DNA of 64,000 bases, taken from assembly GCF_013377855.1 (NCBI RefSeq), contig NZ_JABXYJ010000012.1:1-64000 (forward strand). The letters are read 5' to 3'. Under the pieces are notes generated by a model. It searched no databases and was not told the origin of the DNA. It saw nothing but the letters and a program-made list of their open reading frames with translations. The position numbers were made by a program, and so were the translations under genes. The DNA is from Cognatundibacterium oligocarboniphilum (GTDB taxonomy: Bacteria > Pseudomonadota > Gammaproteobacteria > Burkholderiales > Burkholderiaceae_D). Of the stretch, positions 9,086 to 19,377 are shown in pieces; position 1 is the first letter of the stretch, and the number at the start of each line of letters is the position of its first letter.

Positions 9086-9302
9086 TGATCGGGAGAGAGC
9101 AGCAACGCGCTGCCGCCGAAGGGGCTAATACCCAACAAACTCTCAGGCAAAAGGACCGATCAACTGGGGAGTTGATATACACCCCACACTCTGGAGAGTG
9201 GTAGCGGCGGCGCAAGCCAGCCGGACTACCCACCGAAGGTGCGCACGGGATGGCAAACATCGTTGCTCCCGTAATCTCTCAGGTACCAGGACAGAGGGGT
9301 CT
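9086..9302 (+). promoter_or_regulatory. Tandem glycine riboswitch
   Basis: Two glycine aptamers in series. The first (about 9086-9163) closes with TGATCGG pairing to CCGATCA and holds GCCGCCGAAGGGGCTAATA and ACTCTCAGGCAAAAGGAC. The second (about 9185-9302) repeats the pattern with CTGGAGAG, CACCGAAGGTGCGCACGG and ATCTCTCAGGTACCAGGACAG. This is the standard cooperative glycine riboswitch (gcvT RNA). It turns on the downstream genes when glycine is high. The expression platform should lie between 9303 and the gcvT start at 9381. Confidence 0.96.
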
Positions 9303-9380
9303 GCGATTTTTTCGCACGCGACGGATATGGTTCGTCGATGTGCGTTTGTTCGTCCCTTCTAATCTGGTAATGAGGTTCTC

Positions 9381-10511
9381 ATGACGCAAGCAGCGACATC
9401 ACTCAAGGCAACTCCCCTTAACGCAGCGCACCGTGCTGCTGGCGCAAAAATGGTCGATTTCGGCGGTTGGGATATGCCGGTCAACTACGGTTCACAAATC
9501 GAAGAGCATCACGCCGTGCGCAGCGATTGCGGCATGTTCGATGTGTCTCACATGTGCGTCGTGGATCTGAAAGGCGACAATGCACGCAGCTTCCTGCGTG
9601 GTCTGGTTGCGAATAATGTCGATAAACTGCAGGTGCCCGGTAAGGCGCTGTATTCCTGCATGCTGAAACCCGAAGGCACGGTCATCGACGATCTGATCAT
9701 CTATTTTTTTGCTGAAAACTGGTTCCGTCTGGTGGTCAATGCCGGCACTGCCGAAAAAGACATCGCCTGGATGAATGCCCGAAATGCGGAGACAGGTGCC
9801 GGCCTCACGATCACGCAACGCCGTGACGGTGCAGACGCGTTTGCGCTGGTCGCCGTGCAAGGTCCGAATGCGCGCGCCAAAGCCTGGGAAGTGCTGCCAG
9901 AAACCAAGACCGCCAGTGCAGAAATCAAACCATTTAATGCCGTGATTGTGGCCGACACCGCCTTCGGTGAAATCATGGTGGCGCGTACCGGCTATACCGG
10001 CGAAGACGGTTTTGAAATCGCCGTTGCTGCAAATCGTGTGAACGATCTCTGGAATGCACTGGCCGCTGCCGGTGTCAAACCTGCTGGTCTTGGTGCACGC
10101 GACACGCTGCGTCTGGAAGCTGGTATGAATCTGTACGGTCAGGATATGGATGAAAGTGTGAATCCGCTTGACGCAGGTCTGGCATGGACGATTGATCTGG
10201 TCAGTGAACGCGATTTCGTTGGCAAGCAAGCCCTGCAGCAGCAAGGTCAGAAAGCACAATTCCTCGGCCTGATTCTGCGTGAAAAAGGCGGCATTCTGCG
10301 CGCACATCAGCAAGTTGTCACTGCACAGGGCGAAGGCGAAATCACCAGCGGCACATTCAGCCCGACCATGCAACAAGCCATCGCATTGGCACGCTTGCCG
10401 ATGGGCGTGGCGATTGGCGATACCGTACAGGTCGTGATCCGCGACAAGCAACTGGCGGCAACGGTTGTCAAATTGCCGTTTGTGCGTAACGGTAAAGTTC
10501 TGGTCGCTTAA
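9381..10511 (+). CDS. gcvT: Aminomethyltransferase, glycine cleavage T protein
   Basis: The T protein moves the methylene group from the aminomethyl-lipoyl H protein to tetrahydrofolate and releases ammonia. It is 376 aa long, typical for the family. Landmarks are [25 protein letters not shown] at the N-terminus, the folate-binding middle ([11 protein letters not shown]) and [20 protein letters not shown], with the active-site Asp region, near residue 240. The start ATG follows a TGAGGT ribosome site. It lies 79 bp behind the glycine riboswitch and leads a gcvT-gcvH-gcvP cluster, so expression should follow glycine level. The fourth component, lipoamide dehydrogenase, is not in this window. 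Confidence 0.97.
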   Translation: MTQAATSLKATPLNAAHRAAGAKMVDFGGWDMPVNYGSQIEEHHAVRSDCGMFDVSHMCVVDLKGDNARSFLRGLVANNVDKLQVPGKALYSCMLKPEGTVIDDLIIYFFAENWFRLVVNAGTAEKDIAWMNARNAETGAGLTITQRRDGADAFALVAVQGPNARAKAWEVLPETKTASAEIKPFNAVIVADTAFGEIMVARTGYTGEDGFEIAVAANRVNDLWNALAAAGVKPAGLGARDTLRLEAGMNLYGQDMDESVNPLDAGLAWTIDLVSERDFVGKQALQQQGQKAQFLGLILREKGGILRAHQQVVTAQGEGEITSGTFSPTMQQAIALARLPMGVAIGDTVQVVIRDKQLAATVVKLPFVRNGKVLVA

Positions 10512-10635
10512 TTTCCGGTATTAGCAACAGTATCAACAGCAGATGCAGCATAAGTAGCAGACGCAGGCAGCGTAATAGCATCTTTTTATCTCAGAAAAAT
10601 TTAAACAAATTCTTATTGATTATTTGGAGTCCATC

Positions 10636-11013
10636 ATGAATGTACCAGCAGATCTGAAATACACTTCCTCCCACGAATGGGTACGCGCAGAAGCAGACGG
10701 CACGCTGACTGTCGGCATCACCGAATTTGCACAGGATGCACTGGGTGATATCGTTTTCGTTGACTTGCCAAAAATCGGCACTACACTCGCTGCCGGTAAA
10801 GACTGTGCCGTTGTTGAGTCCGTCAAGGCGGCTGGCGACATCTACGCGCCAGTCAGTGGCGAAGTTGTTGCTATCAACGAGGCATTGGCCGATGCGCCGG
10901 AATCGATCAACAGCGACGCCTTCGGTGCATGGCTGTTTAAGCTCAAGCCAGCGAATCCGGCTGAGCTGGATGGTCTGCTGAGCGCCGACGCTTACGCACA
11001 GAACATCGGCTAA
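10636..11013 (+). CDS. gcvH: Glycine cleavage H protein
   Basis: A small lipoyl carrier of 125 aa that shuttles the aminomethyl group between the P, T and L proteins. The lipoyl-lysine site is seen as [19 protein letters not shown], with Lys near residue 64. The ATG at 10636 ([15 protein letters not shown]) is taken because TTGGAG lies seven bases ahead; the longer frame to 10624 would include that ribosome site. It is 124 bp behind gcvT and 128 bp ahead of gcvP. These spacings are large for an operon but have no clear terminators in them. Confidence 0.97.
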   Translation: MNVPADLKYTSSHEWVRAEADGTLTVGITEFAQDALGDIVFVDLPKIGTTLAAGKDCAVVESVKAAGDIYAPVSGEVVAINEALADAPESINSDAFGAWLFKLKPANPAELDGLLSADAYAQNIG

Positions 11014-11141
11014 TACAACCGTCTTCATTGCCTCATCCGGTCCGGCAGACAATTGCCGGTACAGATGCCGGAGCAGCACTGCTCCGCATCCACCGAATGC
11101 GTTCTTTTCGCCATTACTCGTATTCTCGCCACTGACCTATC

Positions 11142-14021
11142 ATGACCCGTCCTTCACTGACTCAACTGGAAGCGCATGACGCTTTCATTTCCCGCCATAT
11201 CGCCCCATCCGACGCTGAACAAGCGAAGATGCTGGCTGTGCTTGGCTATGCTGACCGCAATGCGCTGATTGATGCGATCGTGCCTGCCAATATCCGCCGC
11301 CATGATGTTTTGCCGTTGGCTGGATTTACCGCAGCGAAATCCGAACCGGAAGCGCTGGCGCAACTGAAAGCCATCGCTGGTAAAAACCAGGTGCTGAAAT
11401 CCCTGATTGGTCAGGGCTATTACAACACCCACACGCCGGGTGTCATTCTGCGCAATATCTTTGAAAACCCAGCCTGGTACACCGCTTATACGCCTTACCA
11501 GCCAGAGATTTCTCAAGGTCGTCTGGAAGCAATGCTGAATTTCCAGACCATGATCACCGACCTGACCGCAATGGATATCGCCAATGCCTCGATGCTGGAT
11601 GAAGGCACCGCCGCTGCCGAAGCGATGACGCTGATCCAGCGTGTCGGCAAATCCAATTCCAATGTGTTTTATGTTGCCGCCGATGTCTTGCCGCAAACCC
11701 GCGAAATCATCGAAACCCGCGCTGAACCGCTGGGCATCGAAGTCCGTACCTGCCACAGCAGCGATGCACTGAACAATGATTGCTTCGGCGTGCTGTTGCA
11801 ATATCCGGGCGCGAATGGCGATATCCGTGATTACCGCGAATACGCTGCTGCCATCCACGCTAAAGGCGCTATGGTGATTGCCGCTGCCGATCTGCTGGCA
11901 CTGACATTGCTGACACCGCCGGGTGAGTGGGGTGCTGATGTGGTGGTTGGCAACAGCCAGCGTTTTGGCGTACCGCTGGGATTCGGCGGCCCGCACGCAG
12001 GCTATATGTCCACCCGCGATGCATTCAAGCGCAGCATGCCTGGTCGTCTGGTTGGCGTGACCATTGATGCACAGGGCAATTCTGCTTACCGTCTGGCATT
12101 GCAAACCCGTGAGCAACACATCCGCCGCGAAAAAGCGACGTCCAACATCTGTACTGCACAGGTGCTACTGGCAGTGATGGCATCCATGTATGCCGTATAT
12201 CACGGCCCTGATGGCTTGCGCCGTATCGCGCAACGTGTACAGCGTCTGACTGCAGTGTTGGCGGCAGGTCTGCAACAGATGGGCCTTACACTGGCGAACA
12301 GCACGTATTTTGATACGCTGACGGTGAATGTCGCTGATGCAGCCGCAGTGCATGCAGCAGCAACGGCACAAGGCTATAACCTGCGCCAGATCAGCGCGAC
12401 GCAAGTCGGTATCTCATTCGACGAAACTGTGACGCGTGAGGACGTGGTGAACGTCTGGAGCATGTTTGCTCAAGGTAAAGCAACGCCGGATTTCAATGCG
12501 GTTGAAGTTACTGTCAGCGATGCAGTGCCAGCCACACTGGTTCGCAGCAGCGCTTTCCTGACTCATCCGACTTTCAGCCGCTACCATGCTGAACATGAAA
12601 TGCTGCGTTACCTGCGTAGTCTGGCTGACAAGGATCTGGCACTTGATCGCAGCATGATTCCGCTTGGTTCCTGCACCATGAAGCTGAATGCCACGTCGGA
12701 AATGATTCCCGTCACCTGGCCGGAATTTTCTAATATTCACCCATTCGCACCGCAAGATCAGACGCTGGGTTACCGCGAAATGATTGACCAGCTCGAAGCC
12801 ATGCTGTGTGCAGCGACTGGCTATGCGGCTGTTTCCCTGCAACCGAATGCCGGTTCACAAGGCGAATATGCTGGCTTGCTGGTGATCCGCAAATACCATG
12901 AGTCCCGTGGCGAAGGTCATCGCAATATCTGCCTGATTCCATCATCTGCACACGGTACCAATCCGGCATCGGCAGCGATGGTCGGTATGGAAGTTGTGGT
13001 CGTTGCCTGTGATGAACGCGGTAACGTCGATCTGGTTGATCTGGCTGCCAAGGCAGAAAAACACAGCGCCAATCTGGCAGCGATCATGGTGACTTACCCA
13101 TCGACCCATGGCGTATTTGAAGAAGGCATTCAGCAATTGTGCGAAATCGTACATAGTCACGGTGGTCAGGTCTATGTTGACGGCGCTAATATGAACGCGC
13201 TGGTTGGTGTGGCCGCACCGGGGCAATTTGGCGGCGACGTCAGCCATCTGAATCTGCACAAAACTTTCTGTATTCCTCACGGTGGTGGCGGTCCGGGTGT
13301 TGGCCCGGTGGCAGTCGGTGCGCATCTGGCAAAATTTTTACCGAATCAGAAATCGACTGGCTATGTGCGTGGTGAAGACGGTATTTCTGCTGTCAGCGCA
13401 GCACCGTTTGGCTCGGCATCGATTTTGCCGATCTCGTGGATGTATATCGCGATGATGGGGGCAGAAGGATTGAAAGCCGCAACAGAAACTGCAATTCTGG
13501 CAGCGAACTACATCGCCAAACGCCTTGCTCCGCATTATCCGGTGCTGTATTCCGGTCATGACGGTCTGGTGGCGCATGAGTGCATTCTGGATTTGCGTCC
13601 TTTATCTGATGCGACAGGTATTTCGAATGAAGACGTGGCAAAGCGCCTCATTGACTTCGGTTTCCACGCACCTACCATGAGCTTCCCGGTTCCCGGCACC
13701 TTGATGATTGAGCCGACCGAGAGCGAATCGCTGGCAGAGCTGGATCGTTTTATCGATGCGATGATTGCGATTCGTGAAGAAATCGCCAAAGTGGCGAGTG
13801 GTGAATTCGATGCGAAAGACAATCCATTGAAAAACGCACCGCATACCATGCAGGCATTGCTGTCCGCCGAATGGAACCGTCCGTACAGCCGCGAAGCAGC
13901 AGCGTATCCGGTCGCCAGCCTGCGTCACCAGAAGTACTGGGTACCAGTAGGTCGCGCTGATAACGTGTATGGCGACCGCAATCTGTTCTGCTCTTGCGTA
14001 CCGCTGTCGGATTATCAGTAA
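11142..14021 (+). CDS. gcvP: Glycine dehydrogenase (decarboxylating), P protein
   Basis: The PLP enzyme that decarboxylates glycine and loads the aminomethyl group onto the H protein. At 959 aa it is the single-chain form with fused N- and C-terminal halves. The PLP lysine is in [20 protein letters not shown], near residue 710. The start [23 protein letters not shown] is characteristic of the family. It ends the gcv cluster, and a strong terminator follows at 14080. Confidence 0.97.
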   Translation: MTRPSLTQLEAHDAFISRHIAPSDAEQAKMLAVLGYADRNALIDAIVPANIRRHDVLPLAGFTAAKSEPEALAQLKAIAGKNQVLKSLIGQGYYNTHTPGVILRNIFENPAWYTAYTPYQPEISQGRLEAMLNFQTMITDLTAMDIANASMLDEGTAAAEAMTLIQRVGKSNSNVFYVAADVLPQTREIIETRAEPLGIEVRTCHSSDALNNDCFGVLLQYPGANGDIRDYREYAAAIHAKGAMVIAAADLLALTLLTPPGEWGADVVVGNSQRFGVPLGFGGPHAGYMSTRDAFKRSMPGRLVGVTIDAQGNSAYRLALQTREQHIRREKATSNICTAQVLLAVMASMYAVYHGPDGLRRIAQRVQRLTAVLAAGLQQMGLTLANSTYFDTLTVNVADAAAVHAAATAQGYNLRQISATQVGISFDETVTREDVVNVWSMFAQGKATPDFNAVEVTVSDAVPATLVRSSAFLTHPTFSRYHAEHEMLRYLRSLADKDLALDRSMIPLGSCTMKLNATSEMIPVTWPEFSNIHPFAPQDQTLGYREMIDQLEAMLCAATGYAAVSLQPNAGSQGEYAGLLVIRKYHESRGEGHRNICLIPSSAHGTNPASAAMVGMEVVVVACDERGNVDLVDLAAKAEKHSANLAAIMVTYPSTHGVFEEGIQQLCEIVHSHGGQVYVDGANMNALVGVAAPGQFGGDVSHLNLHKTFCIPHGGGGPGVGPVAVGAHLAKFLPNQKSTGYVRGEDGISAVSAAPFGSASILPISWMYIAMMGAEGLKAATETAILAANYIAKRLAPHYPVLYSGHDGLVAHECILDLRPLSDATGISNEDVAKRLIDFGFHAPTMSFPVPGTLMIEPTESESLAELDRFIDAMIAIREEIAKVASGEFDAKDNPLKNAPHTMQALLSAEWNRPYSREAAAYPVASLRHQKYWVPVGRADNVYGDRNLFCSCVPLSDYQ

Positions 14022-14079
14022 CTGTTTGTTTTGCTGAATTTTTCGCCGGTTTCACGACGTTGAATTCAGCAGATCTGTC

Positions 14080-14114
14080 AAAAGGATGCCCGCAGACTGC
14101 CGGCATCCTTTTTT
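14080..14114. terminator. Intrinsic terminator behind gcvP
   Basis: A hairpin pairs AAAAGGATGCC with GGCATCCTTTT and runs into TTTTTT at 14109-14114. The A run on the left may let it also end the Cache-domain gene, which comes from the other side. Confidence 0.85.
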
Positions 14115-14118
14115 ACAA

Positions 14119-14580
14119 CTAATTCCCTTTATAGATACCCGCTTCCAGAATGATGTCTCCGGAGCGAACCAGATAGGTAGATTTGGCTTCTACTTTTTTA
14201 CTGACCGGATTGTTGTAACGGTAATCCACCCATCCTTTACCTTTGGTCTTGGCCAGCTCGACGATCTCTTTCCGGTACAACTTACCTTCCGCATCCGGCA
14301 GCTCCAGCATGTTTTTTCCGATCAGCTTTGGATTGATAGGGTGAGCAAGAATCGGACCGTCAATACTGCGGACATACAGATACAGATCACCGACGAGAAA
14401 ATCCGGATTTTTTTGATTGATCTCCCGGATCAATGCCTCTTTCCCGTTTTTCTGCAAATAGTTGAGACCTTTGTTTACCATGGCGATGGCATCTTCAGGT
14501 TTGTCAGCAGCCTGACCCGTAACTGGCGCGGTCATGGCACAGACAGCAAGTATTGCAACGATGGTGTTCCTGATCAGCAT
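14119..14580 (-). CDS. Small secreted Cache-domain protein
   Basis: A protein of 153 aa with a signal peptide (MLIRNTIVAILAVCAMTAPVTGQAA) followed by one single-Cache-type sensor fold. Recognisable parts are DAIAMVNKGLNYLQKNGKEAL, YLYVRSIDGPILAHPINPKLIGKN and GWVDYRYNNP. This is the layout of the free-standing periplasmic Cache proteins often found near chemoreceptors. Here it has no transmembrane output domain, so it may bind a small ligand and report through a partner. The ATG at 14580 has an AAGGAAAA ribosome site. It is convergent with gcvP. Confidence 0.75.
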   Translation of the reverse strand: MLIRNTIVAILAVCAMTAPVTGQAADKPEDAIAMVNKGLNYLQKNGKEALIREINQKNPDFLVGDLYLYVRSIDGPILAHPINPKLIGKNMLELPDAEGKLYRKEIVELAKTKGKGWVDYRYNNPVSKKVEAKSTYLVRSGDIILEAGIYKGN

Positions 14581-14881
14581 GAAATTTTCCTTCCACAGAA
14601 TACGCACATAGCGTGCTCTTCAGGGTAACCCATTTTTTCAAAAGAAAAAGCATTCTTTGCATCTTCCGTCACCAATTTGACTGGTATGAACGGAAATGGA
14701 CGATTGACGCCGCTACATTCCTGCATTTGATCAGAAATCATGAACTCGTCCGGCATAGCTCTTCAAAACAGTAAATGTGTTGTTTAGAGTTTAATCTCTA
14801 ATTATCCATATCGCGGCTGTTTTCATAGCGCGTGTCACAAACCAGCCATTTCGCCCTGTTATTTTTTTGCTGCGTCGCAAA
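14581..14881. other. Intergenic stretch with no gene seen
   Basis: The stretch from 14581 to the promoter at 14882 is AT-rich and holds no convincing gene. A 60-codon frame on the minus strand (14574-14756) lacks family resemblance and overlaps the ribosome site of the Cache gene. The region should hold the promoter of the Cache gene. Confidence 0.5.
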
Positions 14882-14910
14882 TTGACACCGATCTCCCGGA
14901 TTTTGATACT
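14882..14910 (+). promoter_or_regulatory. Sigma-70 promoter for the hydrolase-like pair
   Basis: A perfect -35 box TTGACA (14882-14887) is followed after 17 bp by GATACT (14905-14910) as the -10 box. Transcription would start near 14917, giving a leader of about 125 nt ahead of the gene at 15042. Confidence 0.55.
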
Positions 14911-15041
14911 GCGCTGCGATCGACAGAAAACCATCTCATCAGAAAAAGAATGCAGTTCCTGCTGATTGCTGTTCCGTACGGTGTTTAGTGATGTCCGTGA
15001 TTGGGTGTTCCGATTTACCTTAACGAAGAGGGGGCAAAAGA

Positions 15042-15926
15042 ATGAGCTTGAAACGTATTTTTCTGGCGGTGGCGGTTTTTTCCTTGTGGCTGTTTGCCGG
15101 CGTGGCGAGTGCTGCGAATTACACCTTGTGGGTCAATGGCCGCGGCGGTGGCGGCGTGATCGGTGATTACACCAGTTTCACTTACTGGGGACCGGCCAGC
15201 ACAAATGCAGGCATCAACAAAAAAGCGGTGAACTGGGATGGCTATAACAGCATCGCATCGCAAAACGGAACTATCCGCGATGCGCTGGATTGTTTTTGCA
15301 CAGGAAATAACTGGTGCTATATCGCCACCCACAGCGCCGGAGACCTGATGATGGGTTACACACTGGCGAATTATGGCGGCTCTGCCCGCGTCAAGAAAAA
15401 CGCAGTGGCCAATTCTTCCGGCCAGTGCGGTGATGCCGACGGTACAACCCAGGTTGGATGGAATATTAAATGGGTCAGGGCAGCATCCGGAGCGGCAGGT
15501 GGTTCCGAGTTATCGGATGTCGGTTCCTGGGCAGTGAGCGAACCGCTGGTGCAGGATCTGAAAACCACGACGGCACGTGCCATGTACAACCACAACGATA
15601 CACACAATGTCTGGTTCTACATGTATGCCGGCGCTAAGGGTGCCTGGTATTCCGGCATCCTGCCAGGGCAGGATGATTCAGCGGTCGCTTATCACAGCAC
15701 TGGCGGTGTGGCAGGTTCTGCGGGACAGGCGTTATGTAATCCCGCTGACTGGTTTTGTAATGATCTGACGCTGGGAACCGCGGTCAACGAAGGTGGTTCC
15801 GTCAAGTGGGGGTATCATTCGGTGGCTTTCCGAGATGATGCCGAGGCCTTCAACCACTATGCCAACAGTAACTGGGAAGGGATTGTCTCAGTAGTCCGGG
15901 CGGCGATGGTCAGTAATGCCATCTGA
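15042..15926 (+). CDS. Secreted hydrolase-like protein of unknown family
   Basis: An exported protein of 294 aa with a clear signal peptide (MSLKRIFLAVAVFSLWLFAGVASA, cleavage near residue 24). The mature part starts YTLWVNGRGGGG, resembling the first strand and oxyanion loop of alpha/beta hydrolases. At about residue 100 stands CYIATHSAGDLMMGY, which fits a nucleophile elbow (G/T-H-S-x-G), making the Ser a candidate nucleophile. A late YHSVAFRDD could supply the His. Eight or so Cys residues, some in CFCTGNNWC, suggest disulfides. A GAGGGGG ribosome site precedes the ATG. The gene overlaps the next one by 11 bp, so the two are probably co-translated. A lipase or esterase role is an inference. 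Confidence 0.6.
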   Translation: MSLKRIFLAVAVFSLWLFAGVASAANYTLWVNGRGGGGVIGDYTSFTYWGPASTNAGINKKAVNWDGYNSIASQNGTIRDALDCFCTGNNWCYIATHSAGDLMMGYTLANYGGSARVKKNAVANSSGQCGDADGTTQVGWNIKWVRAASGAAGGSELSDVGSWAVSEPLVQDLKTTTARAMYNHNDTHNVWFYMYAGAKGAWYSGILPGQDDSAVAYHSTGGVAGSAGQALCNPADWFCNDLTLGTAVNEGGSVKWGYHSVAFRDDAEAFNHYANSNWEGIVSVVRAAMVSNAI

Positions 15927-17241
15927 TTCGCCACGCAAGCCTGAGCCGCGCGGCTCAGGCCGCAGCCGGGACAAATCTGGCTCTGGCGCTGCGACCAGAT
16001 ACCGCTGGCGGTATCTGGTGACGGTGGCTGTGCTGATTGGTGTGCTGGTTTTACTGGTGAGCGGTAACTGGTTTGCAGAAGAAGTCGCGGCGAATACACC
16101 GGCCAAAAGCGACGGCAGTCATTTTTTGACTATGCCAGCCCGTAACGATCCGGTGTCTGCCAATCCAGCACAGGCGCGTGAGATACAGCGCCAGGCACTG
16201 CTCGCCCAATGGCTGCAGGCCGATCAGACTTTGTGCCAGTATCAGGACAGTACCCGTTATCCGAATTATTCCCGTCCGATTGCTGAACATCCTGATCAGG
16301 TGTATCCGAATCAGCTGATTACAGAATCCCACCCGATGCGCAAAAAGGGAGGCGGTACTGACCAGGAGGTTCAGATTCAGACCACCCAGTCGCGCGTGTA
16401 TCTGGCTGCGGGAGAAAGCGTGCAGTTCACAATACAGGCGAAAAACAAGAGTGGGCAAATGCTGCCGCTGATAACGGATAGAGCGCTCGCCAGAGGGATT
16501 ACCTACAATGCATCGCGCGAGGCGCCGCAGTCACCGGTGGCGATGTCGGACAGCGGTCGCGAGGGTGACCAGGTCGCCGGCGATGGTATTTACAGCGGTG
16601 TGCTGAATCCGGCGCAAACCGGCCTTGCAAGTTTTAACGGCACCATCCGCACAGAGCTCAGTTATACCGTCAACGGGCAGGCCGGCGTGGTTCTGTTTGA
16701 TGTGATCTATTCACCTGAAGTCCCGGCAATCTGGGCCGGTCCGGTCCGGGAAAGCACGGAAGGCGGTGCGCTGCGTTTCATCCTGAAAGCCAATGTACAG
16801 ATGCCGGGTCGCTATATCGTGCATGGCCGGGTTGACGACGCCAGAGGAAAACCGTTTGCGCTGGTGAGTTTCAATGATCTGCTGCCGCAGGGGAGTAATG
16901 ATATTCCGCTTGTCGTGGCAGGCAATCTGCTCAGGGATCAGACGCCGGTTTTTCCGCTGACGCTGCGGGATGTGGATGCTTATCTGCTCAAAGAAAACAC
17001 CGACCCTGACCGTGCGCTGATGCCGCGGATCGAAGGCACGGCTTATGTCAGCAAGACGTATCCGCTGAAAACGTTTTCCGATACGGAGTGGAGCAGTGAG
17101 GAACGCAGCCGTTATCTCACGGAGTTTGAAAAAGATGCAGGGCTGGCTAAAAATGCATTGATCAGTTTTGATCCTGATCTTGCGCGCCAGCCCCTGCCGC
17201 AGAGTGTGTGTTCTCAGAATAGAAACAATAAAACCCGTTAA
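15916..17241 (+). CDS. Membrane-anchored protein with Ig-like periplasmic part
   Basis: A 441-aa protein with a basic, Ser/Gly/Arg-rich cytoplasmic tail (residues 1-34), one transmembrane helix (YLVTVAVLIGVLVLLVSG, about 36-54) and a large outer part. The outer part is beta-rich. It contains SVQFTIQAKNKSG and GDQVAGDGIYSGVLNP, a loop common in Ig-like domains with a metal- or sugar-binding look, then GGALRFILKANVQMPGRYIVHGRV. No catalytic motif was seen. Its start lies inside the end of the hydrolase-like gene, indicating coupled translation. A membrane-bound partner, chaperone or inhibitor of the secreted protein is a reasonable guess, not shown by sequence. Confidence 0.6.
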   Translation: MPSDSPRKPEPRGSGRSRDKSGSGAATRYRWRYLVTVAVLIGVLVLLVSGNWFAEEVAANTPAKSDGSHFLTMPARNDPVSANPAQAREIQRQALLAQWLQADQTLCQYQDSTRYPNYSRPIAEHPDQVYPNQLITESHPMRKKGGGTDQEVQIQTTQSRVYLAAGESVQFTIQAKNKSGQMLPLITDRALARGITYNASREAPQSPVAMSDSGREGDQVAGDGIYSGVLNPAQTGLASFNGTIRTELSYTVNGQAGVVLFDVIYSPEVPAIWAGPVRESTEGGALRFILKANVQMPGRYIVHGRVDDARGKPFALVSFNDLLPQGSNDIPLVVAGNLLRDQTPVFPLTLRDVDAYLLKENTDPDRALMPRIEGTAYVSKTYPLKTFSDTEWSSEERSRYLTEFEKDAGLAKNALISFDPDLARQPLPQSVCSQNRNNKTR

Positions 17242-17415
17242 AAATACCGGAGTGCGTCGTTTTTTGTGCAAATGAGCGGCATAGGAAATCGTATTCATCA
17301 GGTATGTTGCTGGCAGCATGGACAATGCTCCTGCAGCATCAGGATTTTTGGCGCGGTCTGACTGTGGTGGATGATTTTTCTGCACATTCTGCAGGAAACA
17401 GCATCATGCGTCTGA

Positions 17416-17691
17416 ATGAAAAAAATGATTATTACCGGTGGTGCCAGCGGCATTGGTCTGGCAACTGCGGAACGTTGCCTGCAAGAGGGGGCTTCAGTTG
17501 CGATTGCCGATTTGCCTGGACCGACAGCGGAACAGGTGGTGGCCGGACTGAACGCCCGTTATTCCGGGCCCTGCTTTTTTATGTCGACTCATGTTTCATC
17601 CACTGAACAGGCCGATCGCCTGACTGTCGATACGGTCAGCGCATTTGGCCGGCTGGATGGTGTATTCAATAACGCCGGTATCAGCGGGTGA
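17416..17691 (+). pseudogene. Truncated short-chain dehydrogenase (SDR) fragment
   Basis: Ninety-one residues match the N-terminal third of a classical SDR oxidoreductase. MIITGGASGIGLATAERCLQ carries the TGxxxGIG cofactor loop, and LDGVFNNAGISG carries the NNAG motif. The frame then stops at 17691, so the catalytic Ser, the YxxxK pair and the rest of the fold (about 150 residues) are missing. The break lies exactly at the 3' end of the convergent phnE gene (stop at 17681), with an 11-bp overlap. This looks like a deletion or insertion junction. The fragment can hardly be active. Confidence 0.8.
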
Positions 17692-18523
17692 GCGCACGTC
17701 GGATTACAAAGCTGGCCGCATCCACCAGCGCAACCAGAATCAGCATTGCGATCATTACGCTGGCTGCAGCAGGCATCTGGAATAAGGACAAATGGTATTT
17801 CAACATTTGTCCCAAACCACCTGCACCGACGATACCGAGAATGCTGGCGGCCCGGATATTGTTTTCCCAGCGATACAGGGTATAAGACAGCATTTGCGGC
17901 AAGCCCTGCGGCAGCGCGGCATACAGGAATGCTGCGGCGGCACTGCTGCCATTGAGTCTGAGCGTGATTTCCGCGTCGGGTGGCAGGTTTTCCAGTGTCT
18001 CCGCAAACAGCCGCCCCAGTACCCCTGTCGTATGCATCGCCAGCGCCATGGTTCCGGCAAATGGCCCCAGTCCGGCAGCAATCAGCAAGACCGAAGCCCA
18101 CACCAGTTCCGGTATCGAGCGCAGGATGTTGAGCAACAGCCGGGTGCTGTGTTTAGCCATACTGCCAGCCCGGCCACTCGCCGGCAATGCCAGCAGGATG
18201 CCACCCAATACAGCAATCAGGGTGCCGAGTGCAGACATCGAGAGCGTTTCCAGCGTTGCAATGGCAATTTTTTTTAGCATCGTCGCTGATACATCCGGCG
18301 GTAAGAAACCGAGCAGAAATTCCCGGACTTTGGCAGCGGCATCTGCGCTGAATAAACTGCACCAGTCCAACGACAGGCTGATAAAGCTGGCGACAACGAC
18401 TATTGTCAGCATCAGCAGTATCAGTGCGGTTTTGACCTGCATCACCGGCGGTGCAGGCGGCAGGCCGGAATGCACGGATTGTTCCGGCAATGCCGGTGTA
18501 TCGGGCTGCTGATGGCGGTTCAT
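17681..18523 (-). CDS. phnE: Phosphonate/oxyanion ABC transporter permease (PhnE type), second copy
   Basis: Inner-membrane permease of 280 aa with about six hydrophobic helices. The cytoplasmic EAA loop that contacts the ATPase is visible as GPFAGTMALAMHTTGVLGRLFAETLENLP. It pairs with the preceding PhnE-type protein to form the channel. Start and stop overlap by ATGA with that gene (18523/18520), so translation is coupled. The 3' end runs into the truncated SDR gene on the other strand. Confidence 0.88.
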   Translation of the reverse strand: MNRHQQPDTPALPEQSVHSGLPPAPPVMQVKTALILLMLTIVVVASFISLSLDWCSLFSADAAAKVREFLLGFLPPDVSATMLKKIAIATLETLSMSALGTLIAVLGGILLALPASGRAGSMAKHSTRLLLNILRSIPELVWASVLLIAAGLGPFAGTMALAMHTTGVLGRLFAETLENLPPDAEITLRLNGSSAAAAFLYAALPQGLPQMLSYTLYRWENNIRAASILGIVGAGGLGQMLKYHLSLFQMPAAASVMIAMLILVALVDAASFVIRRALTR

Positions 18524-19362
18524 GCCAGCGCCTTCCTGAAATACTGGCTGACTGCATCGGCCACTGCAACCAGCAGCACAAATACCAGCAGCATGGTCGA
18601 CACCTCTGCGCCTGCCAGCATTTTCATCGACTCATCCATGCGCTGACCGAGCCCGCCGGCACCGACGAAACCCATCACTACCGAACCGCGTATCGCGCAT
18701 TCCCAGCGATACAGGGTATAAGACAATAATTCGGATGCAGCAGCCGGCAATATGCTATAAAGAAAAGTGGCAAGGCGCGGGCTGCCGTTGACCAGTAGTG
18801 TACGGCTGACGTGCACGTTGGTAGTATCAATGATTTCGGCATAGACTTTACCCAGCATTCCGCAGTAAGTCAGTGTAATAGCCAGCACGCCGGCAGTCGG
18901 CCCCAGACCGGTAATACGTACAAACAGCAATGCCCAGACCAGCTCCGGCACACTGCGCAACAAAACCAGCAGCCAGCGTATGATCTGACGCAGCAAGTGT
19001 GACCACGGATGCATGCGTCGCTGATACAGGGATGAGACCGATAATTGTTCAGTGATCAGCAGCGTCATCGGTATCGCCGCTATGATCGCCAGCGACACGC
19101 CTGCCGTCGCCATCGCGATGGTCTGCCAGGTGGCTTGCAGGACGAGCAGCAGAAAGTCCGGATCATGCGCAGGCGGGAAAAAGCTGCCCAGAAAGTGACC
19201 TGTTGCGGACAGGCTTTGCACGTCGAGCAGTGACCAAGGTTTGAATTCGGTGATGACCAGCTGCGGCCACAATAGCAGCAGTCCCAGCAGCATGATTGTC
19301 AGGCGTTTGCGCCATGCCGGATCAGGTGGGACAACAGTCCTGGGTTGCACTCGATTTGTCAT
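18520..19362 (-). CDS. phnE: Phosphonate/oxyanion ABC transporter permease (PhnE type), first copy
   Basis: Permease of 280 aa, similar in length to its downstream partner but clearly diverged from it. The EAA loop reads GPTAGVLAITLTYCGMLGKVYAEIID. Several hydrophobic helices begin with LTIMLLGLLLLWPQLVI. It lies 15 bp behind phnC. Two unequal permease genes in series imply a heterodimeric channel, as in many phnDCEE-type operons. Confidence 0.88.
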   Translation of the reverse strand: MTNRVQPRTVVPPDPAWRKRLTIMLLGLLLLWPQLVITEFKPWSLLDVQSLSATGHFLGSFFPPAHDPDFLLLVLQATWQTIAMATAGVSLAIIAAIPMTLLITEQLSVSSLYQRRMHPWSHLLRQIIRWLLVLLRSVPELVWALLFVRITGLGPTAGVLAITLTYCGMLGKVYAEIIDTTNVHVSRTLLVNGSPRLATFLYSILPAAASELLSYTLYRWECAIRGSVVMGFVGAGGLGQRMDESMKMLAGAEVSTMLLVFVLLVAVADAVSQYFRKALA

Positions 19363-19377
19363 GCTTTGAATTCAGCG

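Noticed and set aside
14574-14756. 60-codon frame on the minus strand upstream of the Cache gene
   Set aside because: It covers the ribosome site of the Cache gene and has no family match or ribosome site of its own.
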